From CAWATZ01 sp963784995 (GTDB lineage: Bacteria; Planctomycetota; Planctomycetia; Gemmatales; Gemmataceae), in the NCBI GenBank assembly GCA_963784995.1, contig CAWATZ010000013.1, positions 496,001 to 560,000 of the forward strand: 64,000 bases of DNA, written 5' to 3'. The notes beneath the pieces were generated by a model. The model did not search any database and was not told where the DNA came from. It was given only the letters and a program-made list of their open reading frames with translations. Positions within the stretch are counted from its first letter, which is position 1, and each line of letters starts with the position of its first letter. The position numbers and the translations under genes are program-made. This document shows, piece by piece, positions 26,033 to 35,735 of the stretch.

Positions 26033-26468
26033 TCACGCCACTTCGTCCGGGGGCCCCCCCACTAACTTCATCAAGGCCGGGGCGATCTCCTGAAGCGGGA
26101 GGACCGCATCGACAGCCCCCGTCATCATCGTTGACGTGGGCACGTGCGGTGCTTTCGCCGTCTCCGCTGTCTGGGCGATCACGTGGCCGCCGTTCTCCTT
26201 GATGCGCTTCACGCCGTTGCGAGCGTCCCAGTCCAGGCCAGTGAGGACCACGGCGACCTCCCGGCTCTTGTAGACGTTCGCCACGGACTCGAACAACGGG
26301 TCGGCGGTCCGAGCGTGCCTTTCCTTCGGTCCCGACGACAACCTGAGCGTCCCGGTCTGGCGAACCAGCACGTGCTTGTCGGCAGGGGCGACGAACACCA
26401 TCCCCGTGCGCAGCACGGTGCCTTCTTGACCTTCCTTCACGGTCAGGGGCGTGCGCTGGCCCCAGACC
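26033..26468 (-). pseudogene. cheB: cheB, 5'-truncated (C-terminal methylesterase part)
   Basis: The surviving 145 or so residues match the end of protein-glutamate methylesterase: 'PADKHVLVRQTGTLRLSSGP', 'FESVANVYKSREVAVVLTGL' and 'IAQTAETAKAPHVPTSTM'. The Asp of 'TGLDWDARNG' is present, but the part with the Ser and His of the triad and any receiver domain is missing. The break at 26468/26469 coincides exactly with the edge of the duplicated ilvD segment, so the duplication destroyed this gene. Confidence 0.78.
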
Positions 26469-28372
26469 CCAGCCGACCAGGCAACGGTACAGACCACCGC
26501 ACAAAGAGCCGCCGGGCTTGCCCCGGCGGTCCGAAGCAGAAGACCGCCGGGACAATCCCGGCGACTCACTCCGGTCTTGTCTTCCGAACGCTCGAAGTGC
26601 CTGTCCATTTGGCCCAGCCGCGCGTAAGGTGAGGACAGACACTCGTTGTCCTTCGTTCCCGTTTGCATGAATCGAGGACCTCTCCGATGCCGCTTCCTGG
26701 CAACCGCACCAGCCGACTGACCACCGAGGGGATGGGCCGGGCGCCCAACCGGGCCATGCTCCGGGCCGTCGGCTTTCTCGACGACGACTTCAGCCGGCCG
26801 ATGATCGGCGTGGCGTCGCTGTTCAGCGACATCACACCCTGCAACGCCCATCTGGATCGGCTGGCCCGCAAGGGTTGCGAGGGCGTCCGGGCCGGCGGCG
26901 GCGTGCCGCAGATCTTCGGCGCTCCGACCGCCTCCGACGGCATCATGATGGGCCATCAGGGGATGCGCTACAGCCTGGTGTCGCGGGAGGTCATCGCCGA
27001 CTGTCTGGAAGTGGTCTCCGGCGGCATGAACCACGACGGCCTGCTGGCCTTCGGCGGCTGCGACAAGAACATGCCCGGCTGCGTCATGGCGATGGCCCGG
27101 CTCAACATCCCCAGCGTCTTCGTCTACGGAGGAAGCATTTTGCCCGGCACCGGCCCGGACGGCAGCGACATCGACATCGTGTCCATCTTCGAGGCGGTCG
27201 GCCGGTATCAGGCGGGCAAGCTGGATGAGAAGGGCGTGCATGCCATCGAGTGCGAGTCGTGTCCCGGGGCCGGCTCCTGCGGCGGCATGTACACCGCCAA
27301 CACGATGAGCAGCGCGATCGAGGCCCTGGGCCTGTCGCTGCCGTACGGGGCCAGCAACCCGGCGGTGTCGTCGGCCAAGGAGCGCGAGGCGTTCCTGGCG
27401 GGCAGGGCGCTGCTGCACCTGATCGAGAAGGATGTCCGGCCGCGCGACATCATCACCCGGGCGGCGCTGGAGAACGCTTACACCCTGGTGCTGGCCCTGG
27501 GCGGCTCGACCAACGCGGTGCTGCACCTGATGGCGATTGCCCGCGAGGCCGGCGTGCCCTGGACGCTGGCTGACTTCGATCGGCTGGGCGACAAGGTGCC
27601 GCTCCTGGCCGACCTCAAGCCGGGCGGCAAGTACGTCATGAACGACCTGCACCGCGTCGGCGGCACGCCCGCCGTCCTCAAGGCGCTGCTGGAAGCGGGC
27701 TTGTTGCACGGTGACTGCCTGACGGTCACGGAGCGGACGCTGGCCGACAACCTGAAGGAGGTCGAGAGCGTCTATCGCAAGAAGCAGGACGTGGTCTATC
27801 CGCTGGATCGGCCGATGCACGCGACGGGGCATCTGGTCATCCTCAAGGGGAACCTGGCGCCCGAGGGAGCGGTGGCCAAGGTGGCGGGGCTGAAGGTGCG
27901 GCGCATCACGGGCCCGGCCAAGGTCTTCGAGGGCGAGGAGGCGTGCTTCGCGGCCATCCAGAAGCGGCAGATCAAGGCGGGCGACGTGGTCGTCATCCGC
28001 GGCGAGGGGCCGGTCGGCGGGCCGGGCATGCGCGAGATGCTGTCGGTGACCGCGGCCCTGGTCGGGCAGGGACTGGGAGACCAGATCGGGCTGATCACCG
28101 ATGGGCGATTCTCAGGGGGAACACACGGCCTGGTCGTGGGACACGTCGCTCCGGAGGCGTGGGTGGGTGGGTCGATCGCGCTCTTGCGGGACGGCGACAG
28201 CGTTACCATCGACGCCGACCGCAAGCAGCTAAACGTGGCCCTGGACGAGAGCGAGCTGGGCAAGCGTAAGGCGGCCTGGCAAGCTCCGAAGATCCGGGTG
28301 GAGCGGGGCGTGCTGGCCAAGTACGCGCGCTGCGTCCGGTCGGCGTCGGAGGGGGCGATCACGTCCTGAAAA
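26469..28372. repeat. 1,904-bp direct duplication, copy 2 (ilvD segment)
   Basis: Same length and sequence (scattered substitutions) as 16838-18741. The left edge cuts cheB; the right edge lies 3 bases past the ilvD stop. Confidence 0.93.
26687..28369 (+). CDS. ilvD: dihydroxy-acid dehydratase, copy 2
   Basis: 560 residues with the same motifs as copy 1 ('GGCDKNMPGC', 'CPGAGSCGGMYTANTM', 'DGRFSGGTHGLVVGH'). Differences are few and mostly conservative, for example 'ARLNIPSVF' versus 'ARLNVPSVF', 'YQAGKLDEK' versus 'YQADKLDEK', and 'WVGGSIALL' versus 'WVGGPIALL'. Both look functional. Which copy is original is unclear; copy 2 is joined to a broken cheB, so copy 2 is more likely the derived one. 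Confidence 0.95.
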   Translation: MPLPGNRTSRLTTEGMGRAPNRAMLRAVGFLDDDFSRPMIGVASLFSDITPCNAHLDRLARKGCEGVRAGGGVPQIFGAPTASDGIMMGHQGMRYSLVSREVIADCLEVVSGGMNHDGLLAFGGCDKNMPGCVMAMARLNIPSVFVYGGSILPGTGPDGSDIDIVSIFEAVGRYQAGKLDEKGVHAIECESCPGAGSCGGMYTANTMSSAIEALGLSLPYGASNPAVSSAKEREAFLAGRALLHLIEKDVRPRDIITRAALENAYTLVLALGGSTNAVLHLMAIAREAGVPWTLADFDRLGDKVPLLADLKPGGKYVMNDLHRVGGTPAVLKALLEAGLLHGDCLTVTERTLADNLKEVESVYRKKQDVVYPLDRPMHATGHLVILKGNLAPEGAVAKVAGLKVRRITGPAKVFEGEEACFAAIQKRQIKAGDVVVIRGEGPVGGPGMREMLSVTAALVGQGLGDQIGLITDGRFSGGTHGLVVGHVAPEAWVGGSIALLRDGDSVTIDADRKQLNVALDESELGKRKAAWQAPKIRVERGVLAKYARCVRSASEGAITS

Positions 28373-28426
28373 GGGTCAGAGTCTCGCTCCTGAGCCGCTT
28401 GCGGCTTGGCGTACTCGCCGGTTGCG

Positions 28427-29615
28427 CTAAACCAATGCCTGTCCCGCCAGGAAGACCCTCTGGACCTGCAACTGATCACTCAGGACCAGCAAGTCCGCCC
28501 GCTTGCCGGCGGCGATGCTGCCGACTTCCTGGTCCCAGCCGGCGATCCGTGCCGGCGTCAGGCTGGCCATGCGGATCACCTCGACCAGGGCCGTCCCGGT
28601 CAGGTCGCGGAACGTCCGGACGCAATGGTCCATGCCCATCACACCGGAGGCCAGCGACTGGCCATCGGGCATGATGCCGACGCCGTCGCGGCGCAGGATC
28701 GGCTCGCCGCCGTCGAGCGGCCCGAAGAGGTATTCCCCGTCCGGCATGTCCAGGGCGCGATTGCAGTCGGTGACCAGGGCAAGCCGATCCGGGCCTTTCA
28801 CCTTGTACGCCAGCAGCAGCAGCTCCCGCTGCAGGTGCTTGCCGTCGGCGATCACTTCGGTGGTCAGTTCGTCGAAGAAGAGCGTCGCCTCCATCAATCC
28901 GCCGCGCATCGGATAGGTCTGGGTTTGCCGCAGTCGGGCACGGTCGGACATGGCACAGAACAGATGATCGACGTGGCGCACACCCCAGCCGACGGCCTCG
29001 GCGACCTGCTCGAAGGTCGCGTGCGAATGGCCCGCGTTGCAGCGAACGCCCCGGGCCCGGCAGGCTCGCACAAACTCCTCCGCTCCCGGCAGCTCCGGTG
29101 CCACGGTCGCCGTGCTCAGGCAATCGGCAAAGTCGAGATAACTCCGATACTCCTCTGCGGAGGGCGGCCGGACCGCCTCTCCGGGATGGCAGCCACGGGC
29201 GGCCGGCGCGAAATAGGGACCGTAGAAGTCGAGCGCCCAGGATCGCCGCTCCGCCGGTGCCCGTCTGCTTCAGCTTCCGGCACACCTCGAAGAAAGCCAG
29301 GTGCTGCTCGTGCCGGGCCACCGTGGTGGTCGGCAGCAGGCTGGTGGTGCCGTGCCGGGCGTGCGCCTGGCAGACCGTGCGAAATGCCTCCTCGGTCCCA
29401 TCCATGAAGTCCGCGCCGGCACCACCGTGGACGTGCAGATCGACGTAGCCGGGAGCGAGATAGCTGCCCCGCAGATCGACAATCTCCTGGCCGGAAGAAG
29501 CCGGGGCGCATTCGTGGACGGCAGTAATCCGGCCGGCAGCGACCTCGACGGCACCGCCTTCGAGAATGCGATCGGGCAGAATGATGGGACCGTTGGTGAA
29601 CAGGAGGGATTGCAT
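28427..29615 (-). CDS. nagA: N-acetylglucosamine-6-phosphate deacetylase, one frameshift
   Basis: NagA deacetylates GlcNAc-6-P in amino-sugar catabolism. The N-terminal part (MQSLLFTNGPIILPDRILEG at 29615) has the metal motif 'GYVDLHVHGGAG'. The C-terminal part, in a different frame, has 'RCNAGHSHATFEQVAEA', 'VRHVDHLFCAMS' and the catalytic Asp in 'LALVTDCNRALD', ending 'GKRADLLVLSDQLQVQRVFL'. The frame breaks near 29225-29240, and one indel gives a normal product of about 395 residues. It stands alone between hairpins. Confidence 0.83.
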
Positions 29616-29661
29616 GGAGGAAACCACGAAGAAGAGGAAGCCACGAAGAACGCGAAAGGAG

Positions 29662-29741
29662 CCGAGCCGCGCACGCAGCGGAGCGGAGTAAGCGGCCCTC
29701 CTGCGGGCCGCTTACTCCGCTCCGCTGCGTGCGCGGCTCGG
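29662..29741. repeat. long perfect inverted repeat, 37-bp arms, 6-nt loop
   Basis: Arms 29662-29698 and 29705-29741 pair exactly (CCGAGCCGCGCACGCAGCGG...). It separates the DUF1549/DUF1553 gene from nagA on the minus strand. Confidence 0.93.
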
Positions 29742-29767
29742 ACTCACTTTCTGATTCGTGGGTTCTC

Positions 29768-32286
29768 TTAATGCCGGAACAGGAACTCCTTGGAGTTGAG
29801 CAGTGCCCAGTGGACGTCCTCCCACGCCTTGCGTTTGTCCGCGGACTGATTGACGTGGGCCAGGGCAATGCGGACGTCGCGTTCGGTCGGCGGCCGGGAC
29901 AGCGTGGAAAGGTACAGCTCAGTAAGCATGTCCAGGTCGGCGACCTTGTTCCCCAGCAAGCGACCGACGTGGTTGTTGGCGTTGCGGAGTTTCTCGTTGA
30001 GGGTCGGTCCGTTGATCAGCTGCAGGGCCTGGCCCAGGTTGCTGTCGCTTTCGCGTTCGCATTCGCAGGCGATTTCCCGGGCCGGCTGGCCGAACGCCTT
30101 GAGGAAGGGGTGATTGGCGTCGCCATCGGGCAGCTGCACCGTCCGCGTCCCGGCCGGCATGCCCGGGAACTTCTCGGACACTTCCGTACTGGAGCAGATG
30201 GCGTCGAGCAGCACCTCGGCCGACAGCAGCCGGGTCACGGCGTGCGAGAAATACTTGGTGTCGTCCTTGTTCAGATCGTTGGACTGAGCGCTGAGCTGAT
30301 AGGTGCGTGAGGTCATGATGACCTTGATCAAGTGCTTGACGTTGAACTTGCTGGCCACGAAATCGCGTGCCAGGGCGTCGAGCAGCTCATCGTTGCACGA
30401 CGGGTTGGAGTCGCGGAAATCATCGACCGGATCGACGATGCCCTTGCCGTTGAGGTGATACCAGATGCGGTTGACCGTGGACTTCGCGAAGAACGGGTTG
30501 TCGGAGGCGGTCACCCAGTCGGCGAGGACTTGCCGGCGATCTTGCCCGGGAGCAATCGTCGGGATGGCCCCGCCGAGGAACTTGGGCGGCATCACCTTGC
30601 TGGTCCGCGGTTGAGTCACCTCGCCGGCCCGGTCCACGTAGATGATCTCGGCACCCGGCACTTGCGGCGTGGCGCCCGGCTCGGAGGGATCGCGCTTTTG
30701 CTTGACCCGGGCGAAGAACGCGGCCAGGTGGTAGTAATCGTCCTGGGTCCAGCGCTCGAAGGGGTGATTGTGGCACTTGGCACACTGCATCCGCACGCCG
30801 AAGAACAGCTGGGCCGTGGTCTCGGCCAGGTTCTGCGGATCGCGGGCCACGCGGTAATAGTTGGCCGGCGGATTGGCGAAGGTGCTGCCGCTGCCGGTCA
30901 GCAGGTCGCGGATGACCCCGTCAAAGGGCGTGTTGCTGGCGATGTGGCCGCGGAGCCACTGCTGGAAAACGTGGATGCCCTTGACCTGGATGGTCTTGCG
31001 GTTGCTGCGGAACACGTCCGACCATTTCAAGGTCCAGAAGTCCGCGTACTCGGACCGCTCCAGCAACTGGTCAATCAGCCTGGCGCGCTTGTCGGTGTCC
31101 TTGCTTTCCAGGAAGAGTTTGACCTCCCCGGTGGTGGGCAGGATGCCGCACAGGTCGAGATAGGCCCGGCGGATGAAGTCGCCATCGGAGCAAAGGTCCG
31201 ACGGCGGAATGCTCAGCATCTTCAGCTTGGCGAAGACGTGAGTATCGACGTAGTTGTGGACGGGCGGATTGGTCCAGACAAAGCCCTTGCGGGGTTCGAG
31301 GTAAGTGAGGCGGACGGTCTGCAACTGATCCAGGTAACGGCAGAGGATGGCGACCTCGCCGCTCTGGCGGAACTCGACCAGTCCGGAGCGGGCCACGTCG
31401 GCCACGGCGTTGTCGCTGCTGGTGAAGACCGTCAGGCGGGTCACGTCGCGGACGCGTGCCGTCGGCGAGGTGGGCCAGCACGGCGAGCTGCTGCCAGCGG
31501 CCGGGCAGCCGGAGCAGCCGCGAGCCGGGCAGGACGTCGATCTTCTTGATGGCCGGCAGCGTCGGGGGATCGTCCTGCAGGCCCTCGGCCAGCCAGTCGC
31601 GGACGGTCGGCACCGGGCACGCTGCTGGCCTGGAAGCGCTGACCGCCCTCGTGCGGCACCCGGCCCAGGCCCTTCTGCAGCAGCAGGCTGGCCTCGGGAG
31701 ACAGCCGATCAGTGCGCCGGCCGAGTACGTCGCGGGTCAACTGCTGAAAATCGGCGGTCGGATCGAAGCCGCGCAGACTGAGCTTGAAGCCGTTCTTGCC
31801 GGAGGGGGTGCCGTGGCAGGCCCCGGAGTTGCAGCCGCCCACGTTGAGAGACGCGATCACCTCGTGGCGGAAGCTGACCGGCTGAGGCTTGTCCTGGTCC
31901 TTGACGGTCAGCGGGGCGCGGATGGTCTGGCCGCCCGCCTCGATGACCAGGATACCGCTGCCGTTCTTCTTCGGCTGCAGGAAGCCGTCCTCATGGATGA
32001 CGACCAGGCCCTCGGGGCTGCGGATCGTGCAGAAGGGGGTCAGATCGCGGCTCGAGCCGTCCGGGTACTGTCCGGTGACGAGGATCTGCTGCCGGCTGCG
32101 CGGGCCGGTCAGGGTGATGGTCTGGGGCTGAACCAGCAGGGTTTTCGGCTGGCCAACGACGGCGGCGCGCTCGGCGGGATCGTCCGGAACGGCAGCGTGG
32201 ACTCGCGCCGGGCCCAGTAAAAACAGGCCGGCGAGCAAACCAGCGGCCAGGGGAAGTGGAACCAGGGACAGTCGGTGAACATTCAT
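29768..32286 (-). CDS. planctomycete DUF1549/DUF1553 cytochrome-like protein (two frameshifts)
   Basis: About 840 residues. A signal peptide ('LAAGLLAGLFLLGPARVHAA') is followed by a BIG2-like domain and then 'NVGGCNSGACHGTPSGKNGF', a CxxCH-type haem site. The DUF1549 part starts around 'DTHVFAKLKMLSIPPSDLCS' and contains 'CAKCHNHPFERWTQDDYY'; DUF1553 follows ('VNRIWYHLNGKGIVDPVDDF', 'ESDSNLGQALQLINGPTLNE'). This family is greatly expanded in planctomycetes and presumed to be extracytoplasmic redox or sugar-processing proteins. Frame changes near 31620 and 31445 place the middle in other frames, probably single-base indels. Confidence 0.85.
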
Positions 32287-33179
32287 CAGTCTACCCCCCT
32301 TGGAGACCCGGGCAGGATGGAAAGCGGTGGGAACAAACCGGCAGCTTCCTTCAACTTACCGGGTGACAAGGGGAAATGCGAGAGATTTTTTCAAATTCTT
32401 TGCGAGGCCCCGAGCGGCCTGGCGCATCAGGCGGTGGCGTCATGGTATCAGGATTGCGTGGGCCGGCCGAATCGATTGCATTGCGCGGCGCACACACACA
32501 GCAACCTGGCAGGCAGCTCAGGCTGAACCTACCGACGGCATCGTCTCCTCCGGCACGAAAGGGGTCGGGAGACAACAGGACACATCGACTTTGTTGCTCC
32601 GCTGGTTCCCAGGTGCAACCAGGCAGCGTTGCAGCGTTGCAGCGTTGCAGCCAGCCCAGCCGGCCTGCATTGCAGTGCAATGCGTGCAATGACTGCAACG
32701 CTGCACCGACCAGGAACTGTCGGGCAGGCGGACCTCGCCCGGCTACCATCCCTGGCTCTTGTTCCCGTTGCACCCTGCCCAACGGCAGCAACTTCTAAAC
32801 CCGAATCCGCTGGAGACCCGGAGAAACGCCCCGCCCTGAAGGGCGGGTCTACACGCCAGCAGAAAGCCCGGTAAACCGGGCTGACAGACCGGGGCTGGCT
32901 CCCTGCAGCCCGATTTATCGGGCTTTCTGCTGGCGTGTAGACCCGCCCTTCAGGGCGGGGCGGGCCGGGATAACTCCCGATCTCGAGCTGATCGGGGTTT
33001 AGCCTGTTCCTTCCTTGCGCTTGGAGACGGTGCCCTACCGACTTTGCAATCGCGTTCTTCGCCGGGTAGCATGCAGGAAGAATGGGTTGCATTGCGCCGC
33101 CACACACACCGGCGCGGTGCGGCTTCGGGCCAGCCCAGACCCATCCATCCCATCCATTGCCAATTCAGGACAATGACTC
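32287..33179. other. 893-bp intergenic region with repeats
   Basis: No supported gene. It contains an 8-base unit (GCAGCGTT) repeated about 3.5 times at 32623-32650, with a matching inverted CTGCAACGCTGC at 32693-32704. It also contains the 136-bp hairpin element at 32827-32962, which has a relative at 57952-58091. It separates the divergent DUF1549/DUF1553 and ATPase genes and so must hold both promoters. Confidence 0.7.
32827..32962. repeat. 136-bp interspersed hairpin element, 44-bp perfect arms
   Basis: Arms 32827-32870 and 32919-32962 are exact complements; the arm contains CTACACGCCAGCAGAAAGCC. The loop itself holds AAACCGGGCTGACAGACCGG. A second element with the same core but different outer arms lies at 57952-58091 in the opposite orientation. 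Confidence 0.92.
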
Positions 33180-34136
33180 ATGGCCAAGAAACGCCATGTT
33201 GCCGTCAGCTACGGCAACGACTGCATCCAGAGACGCAAGGAAGCGATCCCGTGGATCTGGGAGGGCGTGATCGCGGATGACGCCGTCACGCTGCTCTCGG
33301 CGCCGGAGAAGACGGGGAAGACCACGCTGCTCAGCCTGTTGCTCGATCGCCGTCGTGAGGGCGGTCAGCTTCTGACCAAGATGGTCCGTCCCGGCCGAAC
33401 CATCCTTTGCTCCGAGGAGAACAGCAGCCTGTGGGCCCTGCGGCAGCCGCCCCTCAACTTCGGTCCCCAGCTGGAGTACCATCACCCCATCGGCAGTCCC
33501 TCGCCCGGCCGCTGGCGACGCTTTATCGACCACCTGCTCGAGCTTGGGGAGGACTTCGACCTGCTGGTGATCGACACCGTGATGAGCTTCCTCCCGGCCG
33601 CCCAGAACAACCCCAGCGCCCTGCGCAAGGCCCTCAACGAGCTGCGCGTGGTCAGCGGTCGGCCCGCCGGCGTGTTGCTGCTGCATCAGGCGTGCAGTGC
33701 CCGCAGCCGGTCCCGGGCCCGCGGTCCCCTGACTGCGTTCGCCGACATCCTCGTTGACATGCACGCGCCGCCGGGCGACCGCTTCACGCGCCGGCGTAGT
33801 TTCTCAGGGGTCGGCCGCTATCCCGGCACGCTTCAGCACGTCGTCGCCGAACTGAACCCGGAAGGGACCGACTACCGGGTGCTGGCGGAAGGAGCGCCCG
33901 AGGCGACGCTCAGGCCGGCGCTGGACACGCTGCGGCAGGTGCTGGCCCAGAGCCCCACGCCGCTGACACGCCAGGAGATCCTGGCCCGCTGGCCCGAGGG
34001 GGAGCCGCCACGAGCGGACTCGCTGTGGCGGACGCTGACACGGGGGTGCGAGATGGGCATTCTCGTTCGCACGGGAGCGGGCACCAAGGCGGAGGCGTTC
34101 CGGTATGGGCTGGTTCAGGGCCAAGGCGGGGCTTGA
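33180..34136 (+). CDS. RecA-like AAA ATPase with C-terminal winged helix
   Basis: 318 residues. The Walker A variant is 'LLSAPEKTGKTTLLSLLL', Walker B is 'FDLLVIDTVMSFLP', and 'RPAGVLLLHQA' is sensor-like. This is the RepA/primase-associated AAA_25 pattern. The C-terminal 80 residues form a winged-helix-like domain ('QSPTPLTRQEILARWPEGEP', 'ADSLWRTLTRGCEMGILVRT'). Such proteins bind DNA in plasmid- or phage-like replication modules, but no replicon is apparent here. The start at 33180 has AGGA upstream. Its 3' region is repeated twice more downstream (34927-35273, 36671-37167), each time after a different cargo module. Confidence 0.75.
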   Translation: MAKKRHVAVSYGNDCIQRRKEAIPWIWEGVIADDAVTLLSAPEKTGKTTLLSLLLDRRREGGQLLTKMVRPGRTILCSEENSSLWALRQPPLNFGPQLEYHHPIGSPSPGRWRRFIDHLLELGEDFDLLVIDTVMSFLPAAQNNPSALRKALNELRVVSGRPAGVLLLHQACSARSRSRARGPLTAFADILVDMHAPPGDRFTRRRSFSGVGRYPGTLQHVVAELNPEGTDYRVLAEGAPEATLRPALDTLRQVLAQSPTPLTRQEILARWPEGEPPRADSLWRTLTRGCEMGILVRTGAGTKAEAFRYGLVQGQGGA

Positions 34137-34213
34137 TGCTCGTGGGCAACCAGGAAATGAGGCTGGCGTTTGCGAGGCTCCCCAGAGCAGGCGACGGCTG
34201 ATTCGGGAAGAAG

Positions 34214-34639
34214 TCAGGGCCGAGAGGCCAGATCGAGGATGAAGGGAAACTTCTTCTTGAGACTCTTGACCAGCTTGTCATCGGCTGTGACCAGCTCGCA
34301 GCTTTCCTTCTCCGCCAGTGCGACGTAGAGACAATCGTAGACGCCGCAGCGCATCTGCGAGGCGATGCTGGTGGCCCGCGACAGGAGGGCCAGGTAAGCA
34401 TGGAGGGCCGGAGCGGTGTTCAGCACGTCCACCAGGAGAGCCGCTCCCTGGCCGACCGCGATGATCTTCTTGCGTTCGGCACGGACCAAGGCATGGGAGA
34501 CTTCCACGGGGAAGACATCCGGAGCGATCAGCTCATGGATCTGCTTCTGGTAGTCCTCCCGGAGCTTCTTGGCCTTGTCGGAGTGGATCTCAGGAAGTAC
34601 CCACTTCAGCGCGACGGAGGAATCCAGGACGTACTTCAT
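34214..34639 (-). CDS. VapC-type PIN-domain toxin
   Basis: 141 residues. The PIN acidic residues are visible: Asp in 'MKYVLDSSVALKW', Glu in 'APDVFPVEVSHALV', and the Asp pair in 'GVYDCLYVALAE' and 'LVTADDKLVKSL'. PIN toxins are Mg-dependent ribonucleases cleaving tRNA or rRNA. Its ATG overlaps the stop of the upstream antitoxin gene by ATGA, the usual VapBC arrangement. It is transcribed against the flanking ATPase gene and its fragment. The frame is intact, so the module is likely functional. Confidence 0.9.
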   Translation of the reverse strand: MKYVLDSSVALKWVLPEIHSDKAKKLREDYQKQIHELIAPDVFPVEVSHALVRAERKKIIAVGQGAALLVDVLNTAPALHAYLALLSRATSIASQMRCGVYDCLYVALAEKESCELVTADDKLVKSLKKKFPFILDLASRP

Positions 34640-34854
34640 ACTTCGTCACGCGTTTCGCGGATGAGCTTGACAGCAATGTCCAGTTCGCCATGCTTTTGCC
34701 GGATCTCCTCGGTGATGCGCTGTGCGCGTTCCCGGATGCGTCGCGATGCTTCGGGGTCAAGGGGTTTCCCCGTAGCGATCCGCTCCATGACCGCATCGAG
34801 GTCGGCCAGCACTTGTGGGTCGGCGCCTGCGGTTTTGGTTTCGGAGGTAGCCAT
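34636..34854 (-). CDS. VapB-type antitoxin
   Basis: A 72-residue, highly charged protein. The N-terminus is short and flexible; the centre and C-terminus are amphipathic helices ('ERIATGKPLDPEASRRIRER', 'QRITEEIRQKHGELDIAVKL') that would wrap the PIN toxin encoded next. It overlaps the toxin gene by 4 bases. No ribosome-binding site is evident before the ATG. A TTGACA-like element at 34883-34888 lies 28 bases upstream, which would place the transcript start very near the ATG, so leaderless translation is possible. Confidence 0.8.
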   Translation of the reverse strand: MATSETKTAGADPQVLADLDAVMERIATGKPLDPEASRRIRERAQRITEEIRQKHGELDIAVKLIRETRDEV

Positions 34855-34926
34855 ACGATAATTGTTCCAAGGATAGCCATCGTGTCAAGTACAATGTGCA
34901 GGGGACTACCGACCATGGTTCCCGCT

Positions 34927-35273
34927 GACCGCTTCGCGCGACGGGGTCGGCCGCTATCCCAGCGCGCTCCAGCACGGCGTCGCCGAGCTGAATCCCGAAG
35001 GGACCGACTACCGGGTGCTGGCGGAGGGAGCGCCCGAGGCGGCGCTCACGCCGGCGCTGGACACGCTGCGGCAGGTCCTGGCCCAGAGCCCCACGCCGCT
35101 GACACGTCAGGAGATCCTGGCCCGCTGGCCCGAGGGTGAGCCGCCACGTGCGGACTCGCTGTGGCGGACGCTGACGACGAGGGTGCGAGCTGGGCATTCT
35201 CGTCCGCACAGGGGCGGGGACCAAGGCGGAGGCGTTTCGGTATGGGCTGGTTCAGCGGCAGGTTGGAGCTTGA
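34927..35273 (+). pseudogene. 3' fragment of the AAA ATPase gene (copy B)
   Basis: About 347 bases closely matching the end of the 33180-34136 gene, beginning at 'GACCGCTTC' and encoding 'LNPEGTDYRVLAEGAPEAAL' and 'QSPTPLTRQEILARWPEGEP' before a frame break near 35175. The 5' two-thirds are missing. It immediately follows the VapBC module. Confidence 0.88.
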
Positions 35274-35427
35274 TGCCAGATCGAGCCGCGAAGATCCTTC
35301 CCAGGTGCATCGGTCGCACGTGACCAATCGTACTCCAGTGACGCCGTCACGTCTTACCGGCCCGCCGCGGCCGGAACCCTCGAAATCAGCCCACGGCCCT
35401 CACCGGTCATTTTGTTATTTGTTTCTG

Positions 35428-35456
35428 TTGAAAAATGTCCGGTCGCCGACTATACT
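35428..35456 (+). promoter_or_regulatory. sigma-70-type promoter for the DUF4160 gene
   Basis: TTGAAA (35428-35433) and TATACT (35451-35456) with an ideal 17-base spacer, 21 bases before the DUF4160 start. It is the best consensus-like promoter I found in the window. Confidence 0.6.
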
Positions 35457-35477
35457 GTAAGCAGTCGTAGGTGAGCC

Positions 35478-35735
35478 ATGCCCAAGGTTGCGTGCTTCGA
35501 GATCCCGGGCCTGACGTGCTGGTTCTGGTCGAACGACCACGATCCCCCGCACTTTCACGCGAAGAAGGAGGGAGATTGGGAGATCCGGGTCAAATTCACC
35601 GAGGCCGAGGACAAGATGTTCGAGTCGGTTTGGGGCGATGAGCCGAGCGGCAGGGTTCTTCGGCAGCTCAGGAAGGCCGTGAGGGAGAATCGCGACGATC
35701 TGTTGGCCGAGTGGGAGGCGAACGTAAACCAATGA
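35478..35735 (+). CDS. DUF4160 family protein
   Basis: 85 residues. 'CWFWSNDHDPPHFHAKKEGD' is the DUF4160 core with its His/Asp-rich PPH-H motif, and the C-terminal helix is 'RVLRQLRKAVRENRDDLLAE'. DUF4160 genes usually sit directly before DUF2442 genes and are suspected toxin-antitoxin partners, but activity is not established. The next gene overlaps by ATGA. A strong promoter lies upstream. Between them the two genes fill the gap between ATPase fragments B and C. Confidence 0.82.
   Translation: MPKVACFEIPGLTCWFWSNDHDPPHFHAKKEGDWEIRVKFTEAEDKMFESVWGDEPSGRVLRQLRKAVRENRDDLLAEWEANVNQ

Noticed and set aside
26033..27832. 599-codon minus-strand frame across ilvD copy 2 and the cheB remnant
   Set aside because: Most of it is antisense to the intact ilvD gene and rich in Arg/His/Gly; the same shadow appears opposite copy 1 (16831-18201). 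Only the last 145 or so codons (cheB) are protein-like.
34854..34888. Promoter with TTGACA for the VapB gene
   Set aside because: The -35 is good, but no convincing -10 is found at the right distance, so it is mentioned only in the antitoxin entry.
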